A DNA stretch of 64,000 bases from JBCCTX01 sp965263105. GTDB lineage: Bacteria > Bacteroidota > Bacteroidia > J057. The DNA lies in NCBI GenBank assembly GCA_965263105.1, contig CBDHGL010000003.1, positions 2,542,001 to 2,606,000 of the forward strand, given 5' to 3'. Shown here one piece after another: positions 24,678 to 33,123 of this stretch. The translations under genes and the position numbers were made by a program. The notes under the pieces are model-generated. The model saw only the letters and a list, made by a program, of their open reading frames with translations. It was not told the DNA's origin and searched no databases. How positions within the stretch are numbered: position 1 is the first letter of the stretch; every line of letters starts with the position of its first letter.

Positions 24678-25769
24678 ATGCGAAAAACTTCCCTTTTTCT
24701 GTTTGGAATATTACTATTTGGAACCCTCTTTGGTCAGGAAGGATCTGAATTGATGGATGAGATCAAGGCCCTTCGAGAACAAATCAACAGCCTCAGACAT
24801 GAGTTTGACCAGATTGACAAGGGGGTAGATGACCTTATGTGGTACAATAAGGTAGGCGATGTGGCCTTTATTGACAAGGTAAGATTGACGGGTCCTCCTT
24901 TAGGGAAGAAAAAGTACCAGGCAACCGAAGGAAGGGGGAACCCTCTGTTCTACGAAAATCCCTACAGAATCCAGACCTACTTGTTTATTCCTAAAGACAT
25001 AGATGTTACGAAAAAGTACCCCCTCATGGTCCTTCCTCATGGCGGCGTACATAGCAATTTCAACACCTTTTACGCCCATATCATCCGGGAACTGATTGCC
25101 CAAGGTTATATCGTTGTAGCACCCGAGTATCGGGGCAGTACGGGCTATGGGGGCGGATACTACCGAGCTATTGACTATGGAGGGCTTGAGGTTGAAGATG
25201 TCAAAGCTTGTCGTGATTACATGATAGAAAGCTATGACATAGTTGACCCAAAACGCGTAGGGATTATGGGCTGGAGCCACGGGGGCTTGATTACCCTGAT
25301 GAATTTATACAATCATCCAGATGCATATGAGGTGGGCTATGCGGGTGTTCCGGTTAGTGACCTCATTGCCCGGATGGGCTACAAAACCCAGCGTTATCGG
25401 GACTTGTATTCTGTTGATTATCATATTGGAGAGAGTGCCTACCAAAATACAGAGGAGTACAAGAAGCGTTCCCCCGCCTGGCAGGCCCATAAGCTCAAAA
25501 CGCCTTTACTGGTCCATACCAATACCAATGACAGCGATGTGAATGTACTCGAAGTCCAACACCTCATCAAATCCTTACAAGCCGCCAAAAAAGACTTTGA
25601 ATACGAGGTCTATGACAGCATACCCGGGGGACACACCTTTGATCGTATGGACACCAATTTTGCCAGAGAAGTTCGGTTAAAAGTCTACAATTTCCTGGGG
25701 AGCTATTTGAAGCCTCCCAAACCTTTTACCGGAGTGAATGCATTGAAGAAAGCAGGGTACGGGTATTGA
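24678..25769 (+). CDS. Secreted S9 prolyl-oligopeptidase-like peptidase
   Basis: About 363 residues from the ATG at 24678, where the signal peptide begins (MRKTSLFLFGILLFGTLFGQ); a start 16 codons upstream would bury it. A short coiled-coil-like stretch (residues 24-50) precedes the alpha/beta hydrolase domain. The triad is Ser in GIMGWSHGGLITL, Asp in NTNDSDVNV and His in IPGGHTFDRMD. YRGSTGYGGGYYRAIDYGG is a typical S9 segment. It lacks the beta-propeller of full-length prolyl oligopeptidases, so it probably acts on small peptides or esters in the periplasm. Confidence 0.85.
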   Translation: MRKTSLFLFGILLFGTLFGQEGSELMDEIKALREQINSLRHEFDQIDKGVDDLMWYNKVGDVAFIDKVRLTGPPLGKKKYQATEGRGNPLFYENPYRIQTYLFIPKDIDVTKKYPLMVLPHGGVHSNFNTFYAHIIRELIAQGYIVVAPEYRGSTGYGGGYYRAIDYGGLEVEDVKACRDYMIESYDIVDPKRVGIMGWSHGGLITLMNLYNHPDAYEVGYAGVPVSDLIARMGYKTQRYRDLYSVDYHIGESAYQNTEEYKKRSPAWQAHKLKTPLLVHTNTNDSDVNVLEVQHLIKSLQAAKKDFEYEVYDSIPGGHTFDRMDTNFAREVRLKVYNFLGSYLKPPKPFTGVNALKKAGYGY

Positions 25770-25860
25770 GAAAAAGCTGGTTTGCTTTTTGAATCCATTT
25801 CCCCTCAAAACTTGCCATAGACGGTGCCTATATAAGAGTGGGGGAGAGGGGAAGCGTATA

Positions 25861-27561
25861 TCATTGAACGACCAAACGAGTTCTACTCCATGCTTTCTCC
25901 TCAAAGTCCCAGATATTGACCATGTATACACCTGGAAGATAGTCTTCCAGAGAAAAATCCCACCTCCATTCTATGGTGAATTGATTTCGATAGAGTTCTA
26001 CTCCTTGCAGGTTGTGGATAGTAACGAAAATAGACCGAGGGCTTGAAAAAGGACCCACAGAAAACCTTCCAGACGCTGGGTTGGGGTAAGGTACCATGCC
26101 ATCTACTTCTATAACAGGGGCGGGGTTATAGCAAAATATAGAGTCAGGAGAAAATTCCCCCTTTGCGTGAAATTGTGTTTGGTAAGCGCTGAGATCCGTT
26201 GACACGACGAATCTGTATTCGACTCCATATGGATTCCAAATTGCTCGGGTTATCCCCAAGTTCTCCTCCCAATCGACCATATAATAGCCCGTTGACCCAT
26301 AATCAATGTAATAACAGGAGACGGAATCAACTTTTTCATTTTCCAGCGAATTAAAGCAGGATCTCCAATTCATGCGTCCAGCAATTTTTCCATAGGGCTT
26401 TTTGGTATAAGCCGGAAAACTATAATTGTGATCCGTAAACCCTTCCCGCCAAGAACCCCAAGAATCCGCGGTCAAATAGGACAATTCCCCGGGGTAGAGA
26501 TAACTTAGCTGAATTTGAGGGCTTTCCCAGATATCCGCATACTCTTCCTCTCGGTATTGACTCAAAAAATTTATGGAAAATTCTTGATCCATAGAAAAGT
26601 AAATGGTATCCCAGGATACGCTATCACATATTTGGACATCAATTTCATAGGTGCCAGTCCAATAGGGGTCTTCTTCGTTTGGCCCTGAGGTGAAGTGGTC
26701 TTGGTTACTGTTTAAAAATTGTTTGCAGGCACCGTTGGGAAATCCCGGGACCCAGTACCCCTCTCTGCAAGATCCACTTTCGATAAGTATTTTGTTTCGG
26801 GTTTTGTAGGCAATAGCCTCTGGTAAATGCACGCTATCCAGGATTTCAATCTGATGGATTTTATAGGCTTCGGCTACCGTTTTGGCATTGTAGGGGTAGG
26901 TTAAGGGATTTATATTGGAAGTTATATATTCGAATTTATCCCCAATAGAAAAGGAAAAAATCTGTTTGGGTCCGGGAAAGCGAAAGCCCTTTTCAGGCCC
27001 CGTAATCCCTATCTGTTGGTAGTATTGCTGGGTCCCATAGCCATCTGGGAAGCGTATGATGCCAAATTTTTGGCTGAAAATAAGGGTATCCCCTGTATTG
27101 AGGATTAATTCACGCGTGGAGTCAGTCTCTCCATAGCTCAAAGACTGAAATACAGAGTCTTTAAGCACCAACACATTTTCCAGGCTATCAAAAAGCCAGG
27201 GAGTTGGGACACCATAGGGATAGATCACGAAGTTTCCAGGATCTTGAAACTGCGTTGCTCCATTGGGTCTCAGAATTAATTCTTTTTGTAAAAAATGGGA
27301 TTGGCAGAGTTTATAGTGCTTATACTCATCCCAGGGCTCTCCCGGGGTAAAGGGAAGTTCAGATAGGCGGTTTAGGTAGCGCGTATTTCCTTTGGTGCTA
27401 TCCACAAAAACACTGTAGGCATTGAGGCTATCACTGACTTCCCCATCGGAAAAATGCCTAACATAGTGGTAGTGGTAATCTGGGTTGACCAGTTGCCAAT
27501 CCTGGGCATAGAGGGAAAAATGTAAGAAGAGCAGGGTAGGGACGATAAGGAGCTTTTTCAT
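25861..27561 (-). CDS. T9SS-sorted secreted protein, unknown function (copy 1)
   Basis: A 566-residue protein with a signal peptide (MKKLLIVPTLLFLHFSLYAQ) and a C-terminal type IX sorting domain (about 490-566) with VPYPNPASGRFSV and the final LPGVYMVNIWDFE block. It is therefore expected to be secreted or surface-attached through T9SS. The central part is unrecognised; blocks WQLVNPDYHYHYVRHFSDG, GITGPEKGFRFP and IFSFSIGDKFEY recur in the upstream neighbour at 27720-29408. A TACCTTTA box lies about 30 bp before the start of both genes. Confidence 0.85.
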   Translation of the reverse strand: MKKLLIVPTLLFLHFSLYAQDWQLVNPDYHYHYVRHFSDGEVSDSLNAYSVFVDSTKGNTRYLNRLSELPFTPGEPWDEYKHYKLCQSHFLQKELILRPNGATQFQDPGNFVIYPYGVPTPWLFDSLENVLVLKDSVFQSLSYGETDSTRELILNTGDTLIFSQKFGIIRFPDGYGTQQYYQQIGITGPEKGFRFPGPKQIFSFSIGDKFEYITSNINPLTYPYNAKTVAEAYKIHQIEILDSVHLPEAIAYKTRNKILIESGSCREGYWVPGFPNGACKQFLNSNQDHFTSGPNEEDPYWTGTYEIDVQICDSVSWDTIYFSMDQEFSINFLSQYREEEYADIWESPQIQLSYLYPGELSYLTADSWGSWREGFTDHNYSFPAYTKKPYGKIAGRMNWRSCFNSLENEKVDSVSCYYIDYGSTGYYMVDWEENLGITRAIWNPYGVEYRFVVSTDLSAYQTQFHAKGEFSPDSIFCYNPAPVIEVDGMVPYPNPASGRFSVGPFSSPRSIFVTIHNLQGVELYRNQFTIEWRWDFSLEDYLPGVYMVNIWDFEEKAWSRTRLVVQ

Positions 27562-27719
27562 TTAGTAGGTTTGGGCTACTTTTAAAGGTAAAAATATCCA
27601 TACCTCAAAGAAGTCCATTTATTTTTATACAAAAAAATGAAAAACAACCTACAGCTAAGATGGAAGATTTTTTTGGAAAGCTGTTTAATTCCCATACTTC
27701 AAAGTAATCAGTTACTGGC

Positions 27720-29408
27720 TCAAGGATTCACGAGTAGACGGATCCACAAGGCTTCTTCTTCCTCTCTGTCTAGTTTAATAGAATATATACCGGGATTATA
27801 GTTTAACACGGAAAATCCAGATCCATCCGTGGGGATTTCCTCTGTAGTAAATAGGCTCCTACCCATTCCATCGAAAATAGACAGGGTTTTTATCGTGGGC
27901 AACACATCTGGGTGTAGAAAAAATTGTGAGCTTGCTGGGTTGGGATACAGGTAGTTGGAACCCTGGGCTATAGGACTAACTCCCGAAAGCGAAGGCGAAC
28001 AAAAAGTGGACCTAGGGCTGAAAGTTCCTGATGAATATTCCTGGGTTTCATAAGCTCGGAGTTCTCGGAACACATAATTATCGGAATAGGAAATTTCCTC
28101 TTCCCAATACACCCGCATAAACCCAAGGCCTTTTTTCCACTCAGCTGCTATTCTCCAACTTGAACGATCCGCATAGTTTCCACTCAGACATTGAACGGAG
28201 TCAAGTAAAGGGCCCCGTTCTAATTCGCAATAACTAAAAAGGATACGCCCTTGTAGGTCTTTAGAGGAATGGTACTCGTAGGATATAGAGGCCAAAGAAT
28301 AAATAACAGGAGGGGGGAAGCTATCAGTAGGGGCGATGTAACTCGGAACTTTGGTGAAGTAGGTCAGTTCTCTTGGATAAGCGTGACCAATATGTAATTC
28401 TGGAAGGATGGGTTTTATAGGGCCTCGAAAGGAGGTGAATTCATAAAATTGAGGCAGGTCAGGATAGGCCATATTTTGCTCCCAGGAATAATACAGGGTA
28501 TCCCATTCAATAGTGCCACAGTCCTGTAGGACCACGGCATAGTTGTTATCTGCATCTTGTTCCGTACCGGGAACCACTTCTTTACAGGCTTTAAGCCCTG
28601 ACCATTGGCAATTTCCCCGCTCTACTATCCGGTAGTTTAGGGTTTGATAGGCAATTCCATTCGGGAGGTGCATACTATCCAGGATCTCAATTTGGTGGAT
28701 CATTAAGGCTTCAACCTGTGTCGATCTTGGCATAGCCACGTCTTGTACATAATTATTGCGGGTATAGTATTCAAATTTATCCCCAATAGAAAAGCTGATA
28801 ATCTCCTTTATGCTAGGAAAGGTGTGGCCCGCATCAGGTCCGCTTACACCGATTTGCCGATAGAAAGTGCTGTCTCCATAAGAGAGTGGGAAGCGCAACA
28901 CTCCGTAATTTTTACTCAGTAAGACGGTGTCGCCAGAACTCAGAACCAACTGGCGAATGGAATCGGCCTCTCCATAGGTATTTTGGGCATAGAGAAATTC
29001 TGAAAGAACTTGTATTCCAGCTTGAGGATCCATCAGCCAAGGCAAGGGACTTCCAAGGGGAAGGAAGCGTAGGGTATCAGGGTCCGAGAATCCTTGGACT
29101 CCATCGGCAGAATGGATATATTTTCTTTGAAGGAAATGGGGGAATTCTAGTTGATAATAGCGAAAAGGGTTGTATACAGCTTCAAAGCCCGTGAGTTCAT
29201 GTATTTCACTGGTATTATTTAACCAGGAAGTATCTCCCTCAATGCTATCTGTCCAGATGCTTAGGGCTTTAAGCGAGTCGCTTTCTGATCCATCGGCAAA
29301 GTGCTCGACATAGTGGTAGGCATAGGTGGGATTGACCAACTGCCAACTTTGAGAAAATAGGGAAGTAAAGGCAAGCAAGGAGTACAGGCTAATGGCTAAT
29401 TGCTTCAT
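27720..29408 (-). CDS. T9SS-sorted secreted protein, unknown function (copy 2)
   Basis: A 562-residue paralogue of the 25861-27561 product with the same order of blocks: signal peptide, WQLVNPTYAYHYVEHFADG, GVSGPDAGHTFP, IISFSIGDKFEYYTRN, and a T9SS domain beginning YLYPNPASSQFFL. The two sit head to tail 158 bp apart, a tandem duplication that has diverged in the middle and C-terminal parts. No catalytic motif is recognised; several Cys residues suggest disulfides. Both point away from the NTF2 gene. Confidence 0.85.
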   Translation of the reverse strand: MKQLAISLYSLLAFTSLFSQSWQLVNPTYAYHYVEHFADGSESDSLKALSIWTDSIEGDTSWLNNTSEIHELTGFEAVYNPFRYYQLEFPHFLQRKYIHSADGVQGFSDPDTLRFLPLGSPLPWLMDPQAGIQVLSEFLYAQNTYGEADSIRQLVLSSGDTVLLSKNYGVLRFPLSYGDSTFYRQIGVSGPDAGHTFPSIKEIISFSIGDKFEYYTRNNYVQDVAMPRSTQVEALMIHQIEILDSMHLPNGIAYQTLNYRIVERGNCQWSGLKACKEVVPGTEQDADNNYAVVLQDCGTIEWDTLYYSWEQNMAYPDLPQFYEFTSFRGPIKPILPELHIGHAYPRELTYFTKVPSYIAPTDSFPPPVIYSLASISYEYHSSKDLQGRILFSYCELERGPLLDSVQCLSGNYADRSSWRIAAEWKKGLGFMRVYWEEEISYSDNYVFRELRAYETQEYSSGTFSPRSTFCSPSLSGVSPIAQGSNYLYPNPASSQFFLHPDVLPTIKTLSIFDGMGRSLFTTEEIPTDGSGFSVLNYNPGIYSIKLDREEEEALWIRLLVNP

Positions 29409-29477
29409 TCGGATGCAAAGTGTATCTTAAAGGTACTTTCTGTTGAAGTTTTATACAAGCACTAAAATTTCCCCTTT

Positions 29478-29960
29478 TTGAATCCCAACCAAGAGCTTAT
29501 TCACACCTTTTACCAGGCCTTTCAAAACAAGGATTTTGAAACCATGAATGCCTGTTATTCGGAGGAAGTTCTTTTCTCCGATCCCGTCTTTCCTGATCTG
29601 AATCACGAGCAAGTTTGTGCCATGTGGGAGATGCTCATCAAGCGAGGAAAAGATTTAGAGTTAACTTTCGACAATATCCAGGCAAATGAGCATTCTGGCT
29701 CAGCGGATTGGATTGCCACCTACTCGTTTGGAACGAAGAAAAACAAAGTGGTCAATCACATTCACGCGACCTTTGAGTTTTCAGATGGAAAGATCCTTCG
29801 GCACCTGGATGAATTTAGTTTTCCCCGCTGGGCAGGTCAGGCTTTGGGCCTCATGGGACGCCTCATGGGTAGGACTAAATTCATGAAAACGCGCGTTCAG
29901 CGAACGGCCCAATTAGGCCTGGAACATTTTATGGAATTAAAACAGAACGCTAAGTCCTGA
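29478..29960 (+). CDS. NTF2/SnoaL-like protein
   Basis: A 160-residue cytoplasmic protein with a TTG start (no ATG precedes the first helix). ELIHTFYQAFQNKDFETMNACYSEEVLFSDPVF is the usual SnoaL-like opening, and FSDGKILRHLDEFSFPRWAGQALG closes the fold. Ligand and reaction unknown. A sigma-factor fragment follows immediately in another frame; some ECF sigma factors carry a SnoaL domain, so the adjacency may be more than chance. Confidence 0.78.
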   Translation: MNPNQELIHTFYQAFQNKDFETMNACYSEEVLFSDPVFPDLNHEQVCAMWEMLIKRGKDLELTFDNIQANEHSGSADWIATYSFGTKKNKVVNHIHATFEFSDGKILRHLDEFSFPRWAGQALGLMGRLMGRTKFMKTRVQRTAQLGLEHFMELKQNAKS

Positions 29961-30084
29961 ATCGCTCGCCCAGGAGTGTGAAGGGGTTAAGGCTCCCCTA
30001 AAATCCTTTTTGGTTCGAATGACGGCCAGTGTCCAAGACCCGGAAGATTTGATCCAGGATACCTATCCTAGGGCTTTTCGATGA
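29953..30084 (+). pseudogene. Fragment of an ECF RNA polymerase sigma factor (region 2)
   Basis: In frame with base 29953 the DNA reads ESLAQECEGVKAPLKSFLVR followed by MTASVQDPEDLIQDTYPRAF and a stop at 30082-30084. This is the conserved region 2.1-2.2 of sigma-70 ECF proteins (R-x-T-x-S-x-x-D-A-E-D-L-x-Q-D-T-Y). No start codon precedes it and regions 2.3-4 are absent. The fragment overlaps the 3' end of the opposite FkbM gene, so it looks like a remnant cut by insertion or deletion. Confidence 0.7.
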
Positions 30085-30901
30085 AATAGGCTTCAAATTC
30101 GCCTAAAGGTCGCCTCATAGCCAGGGTATTTGAGCCATACTGCTTGCAGACATAATTATTGCGATGCAAGAGCTCTTCGCATTCCTTTAAATCATGGGAA
30201 GAAAGGTGGATGTTTTCAAATACGATAGCTTTGGGCTTGTGCTCAGTCGTATGAAACATTTTGATGACTTCATAGTCATATCCTTCTGTATCGATTTGAA
30301 GCAGATCGAGCCTGGGTAAGTTATATCTCTGAAAAAGTGTTTGGGGACTAATCACCGCTACATTTTCTGAAACGATCTTTTGGGAATCATCTGTAGGAAT
30401 CGACAGTGCATGACGCTTGCAACGGACAGCCACCAAGCCACAGGAATAGGCCTTTTCTACATTGGATCGATTGAAGGAGGCAAGTCCTGTAGCCCAACGC
30501 ATATTGGAAAAGCCGATCTTATATAGTTTTTGACTCCCGTCCTGTGGGCCTATGGCCGCACAAAGGGGATGAATATGGGGGTTGTTTTGGTAAATCTTGC
30601 TAAGATAGGTCTCAAAAACATAGCGCTGGGGCTCTAGCAATACCCCATTCCATCTATCTCTTTTGATAAACTTATGGATAGGATCATGGGTGATACCATC
30701 ATTGGCCCCGATCTGAATAACGGTCAATTTCCCTTTTAACGCCTTTGAATAGGCATCCAAGAATTCGCTCAGGCTATCCTTTTTGGGCCGATAGAGATAG
30801 CGATAATATCCCATCAATAGGGGATGCTCATTCGCACTTAAATCGAAACGAAATGCCTTGATTTTAGGCCTGACTACTTTTTTGATCGAATGAAATAGCA
30901 A
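30068..30901 (-). CDS. FkbM-family methyltransferase
   Basis: A 277-residue SAM-dependent methyltransferase. Motif I is VIQIGANDGITHDPI, the acidic end of strand 2 is VLLEPQRYVFETY, the post-motif segment is LDLLQIDTEGYDYEVIKM (typical FkbM DxEGxE/D-like) and KAIVFENIHLS follows. Relatives O-methylate sugars or natural products. The start is TTG at 30901, since the next in-frame Met lies well inside. No partner glycan genes are adjacent. Confidence 0.86.
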   Translation of the reverse strand: MLFHSIKKVVRPKIKAFRFDLSANEHPLLMGYYRYLYRPKKDSLSEFLDAYSKALKGKLTVIQIGANDGITHDPIHKFIKRDRWNGVLLEPQRYVFETYLSKIYQNNPHIHPLCAAIGPQDGSQKLYKIGFSNMRWATGLASFNRSNVEKAYSCGLVAVRCKRHALSIPTDDSQKIVSENVAVISPQTLFQRYNLPRLDLLQIDTEGYDYEVIKMFHTTEHKPKAIVFENIHLSSHDLKECEELLHRNNYVCKQYGSNTLAMRRPLGEFEAYFIEKP

Positions 30902-31080
30902 AGTTCTAGATTGAGAATAAAAAGGCGATTTAATATCTGTTTACCCTAAACGTGCCTTTTTTTTCCCATACCTACCTCTGGAAAAAGCCTAAAATGCGAT
31001 CTATATGGCATTTTGTGAAAAGGGAAATTCTAATTAGTAAAAAAATGCTATATGTCCAATCTAGAGGATATGCTTTTACC

Positions 31081-31254
31081 CAAAGCGCGTTAGCTATTTG
31101 CCCCTATGTAGCCCATATTTCACCCGATGTTATCCAGGCGCGTAGCGACTGGCACCTAATTACTGCTAATTCTAACAGGTGGCAGTCGCTATGCGCCTGC
31201 TGATCGGGGGAACTTACCCAAATTCTACCTAGTTGTGAATCGCGAAGCGCTTCA
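31081..31254. repeat. REP-like hairpin cluster (four imperfect palindromes)
   Basis: Same family as 19243-19453. (1) 31081-31100, degenerate CAAA-G-CGC-GTTA-GCT-A-TTTG. (2) 31134-31152, CCAG-G-CGC-GTA-GCG-A-CTGG followed by CACC. (3) 31182-31200, GCAG-T-CGC-TAT-GCG-C-CTGC preceded by GGTG. (4) 31236-31254, TGAA-T-CGC-GAA-GCG-C-TTCA. Copies 2 and 3 face each other about 30 bp apart as in a BIME. The outer stems (CCAG/CTGG, GCAG/CTGC, TGAA/TTCA, CAAA/TTTG) all differ but remain paired. Confidence 0.78.
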
Positions 31255-31412
31255 TTCTGCCAATTTTGGCAGAAAAAGAGGTGGGAAATGTATATATCCG
31301 TAGCCTTAAAAAGAGAGGTCATTGAATCCTTTGGATTATTTCGGATGATTAATTTATTCTCACTTTTCTAGATTCCGTGAAGAACCATTTGGGGAAGCTT
31401 AGGGATGGGTAC

Positions 31413-31695
31413 TAAGTAAGTGGACAAAGGAAAGTGGGTATTTTTTCATGGAATGAAAAGATTACCCTATAGGGGTAGCCTATGGGTAGATTCATAATGC
31501 CCCCTATTCGGCCGGCGAGGTATCCAAGTTGATACCTCGCCGGCGATAAAAAGGGATGGGGGACCTTTTCTACCCATATTAGGTACCTAACGGCACCGGG
31601 ATTCTCCTGCGAGAAGAGGGCCTTTGAACTCATATTTCTAGTTCCATAGAGAAATCAGAGATATCAATCCCTAATTTCTTCTGTCCACCTACTTA
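31413..31695. repeat. Inverted-repeat element with a long internal hairpin
   Basis: Imperfect 14-bp inverted ends TAAGTAAGTGGACA (31413-31426) and TGTCCACCTACTTA (31682-31695) bound a 283-bp segment. Inside, ATGGGTAGA / TCTACCCAT pair, and a perfect 14-bp stem GCCGGCGAGGTATC / GATACCTCGCCGGC (31511-31544) has a 6-nt loop. It is either a MITE-like element or the facing ends of two lost insertion sequences. No transposase is present. Confidence 0.6.
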
Positions 31696-31896
31696 TAAGG
31701 GAAAGGTGAAACTATCTTCCATTTTACCAAGCTAGATCTCTTCAAGGGCCTAAACAGGTTCCTCAATTCCTTTCATGGGATGAAGATTCTAGATCATGGG
31801 ATAATTGATTTTGGTAAAAATCATCCCAAGGGGTGAGAGATAGTTAATGGATTCCCAACACCTTTGTGTAAAGTAATTCATTAACTATTTAACATC

Positions 31897-32517
31897 ATGA
31901 AACATTTTCAACACCTTTTTGTATGCATCATGCTAATCTTTGCCAGCGCCCAACTTTCGGCTCAATCTTGTAACACCGCTGCTTCTGTAACCTCCGATAT
32001 ATGGAATGAGGCCGTTTCCCAATTGGCACAATATGCGATATGCCCAAATGCACGGATAATTTCTGGCCAGCCCCTTCCCAACTGTGTCAGCGGTGTCCGG
32101 ACTTATGCGGGCTTTGCCAATAAAATGATACGCTTTTGGAATTCCAACGCGGGTAATAGTTGGAGTACCATTGGTCCCCGCAAATTGGAAATGGGCAAAA
32201 GCCACCAAGGCCGACTAGTTGGAACTACCGGACGACTGTATATCAGCCCCTGTCCGGTAAACAAAAATTCTGTAAGCATCACCTTGGAAGAGTTGGATGG
32301 GAAGGCCAAAACTGGGGTCAAAATCTGTAAGGTAAATCACCGGAATCAGGCTGTAACGGTTAGAACCATCTGGTTCAATGATTCCTCTTCCAAAAAGAGA
32401 AATAAGAAAGAAAAGTATACAGTAAATATCCCTGGCGCCAGTGGATTTATCATGAAGGTAAACCTCGACGCCAAGTCAGTAGGCAATACTTTCCAGTACA
32501 AGGTTCGCATGAACTAA
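31897..32517 (+). CDS. Secreted protein of unknown function
   Basis: A 206-residue protein with a signal peptide (MKHFQHLFVCIMLIFASAQ, cleavage near LSAQS). The mature part has five Cys residues (SCN, AICPN, NCVSG, SPCPV, KICKV) and a basic C-terminal half with SSKKRNKKEKY. The pattern WSTIGPRKLEMG through SVGNTFQYKVRMN suggests a compact beta-rich fold. No family recognised. It stands alone downstream of repeat DNA. Confidence 0.7.
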   Translation: MKHFQHLFVCIMLIFASAQLSAQSCNTAASVTSDIWNEAVSQLAQYAICPNARIISGQPLPNCVSGVRTYAGFANKMIRFWNSNAGNSWSTIGPRKLEMGKSHQGRLVGTTGRLYISPCPVNKNSVSITLEELDGKAKTGVKICKVNHRNQAVTVRTIWFNDSSSKKRNKKEKYTVNIPGASGFIMKVNLDAKSVGNTFQYKVRMN

Positions 32518-33082
32518 ACCGAATTGAGCCCTTCGGGGTTTTCTACTTAACAGGTTAATACATCCAAATTGAGAGGAGGGGCAAATGGCCCTTTCTCTTT
32601 TTTCGTTAACCGCAGAACACAAAGCCCTTTCGCAGAGGGCCACGGAGGAAGTTTTATCTTTGAAAGGAGAATCCTATTTTAGTCTGAATGTACAAAAATG
32701 AGAATTTTACCTTCTTATCCTGCTTTGTACCCATCCCTAACCCTTCCCTTCAAAAGGGAAGGGAAGAAAAACTGAACGTTTTTCTGTCTCATTCAGTGAA
32801 TAAATCCACCGGATTCAGCCTCCTCCATTTTGAAGGGAGGACACAGGTGGGTACCAAATGGGGAAAAATGAATATCATTTATTAAAAATCTTTCTCCTGA
32901 TGGTTCCAAACATGTTCTTAGTTGTCTCTAAACTCATTCAAAGTTCTTAATTTTCCCCATTTTAGGCGGGTTGGCCCTGGAAATTCGGCGCGGTGGATGG
33001 CATAACCCCCCTGTGTCCCCCCTTGACGAAAGGGGGGAATAAAAGGGGGGTATGGTTGGAATTTTACTCATAACCTCGTTAG
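32518..33082. repeat. Gene-free stretch with several palindromic repeats
   Basis: No gene is seen. GAGCCCTTCGGGGTTT (32526-32541, also at 51273-51288) is a short terminator-like hairpin after the upstream gene. Bases 32605-32650 carry the CGCAGAG-type words. Bases 32724-32884 hold GTACCCATCCCTAACCC, then TTCCCTTCAAAAGGGAA, and end GGGTACCAAATGG; an inverted copy of parts of this lies at 59672-59748. Bases 33005-33052 form a CCCCCCTT / AAAGGGGGG hairpin inside a second C6/G6 pair. Confidence 0.65.
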
Positions 33083-33119
33083 TTTTTGAAAAAAGCTTTA
33101 AATGACCTCTATATAATTG
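33083..33119 (+). promoter_or_regulatory. Candidate promoter abutting the pentapeptide gene start
   Basis: TTTTTG (33083-33088), 23 bp, TATAATTG (33112-33119; one mismatch to TAnnTTTG), then only 4 bp to the ATG. The message would be leaderless or nearly so. Confidence 0.45.
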
Positions 33120-33123
33120 GACT

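Larger units (their letters stand above)
30902..31896. other. Gene-free 1-kb stretch with repeats
   Basis: No convincing gene on either strand. It contains the REP-like hairpin cluster (31081-31254) and the inverted-repeat element (31413-31695) listed separately. The remainder (30902-31080 and 31700-31896) shows no recognised structure; the latter should hold the promoter of the 31897 gene. Confidence 0.7.

Noticed and set aside
31081..31254. tRNA-like or riboswitch structure
   Set aside because: The hairpins are short separate palindromes repeated elsewhere, without cloverleaf or ligand-core features. No tRNA or rRNA gene was seen in the window.
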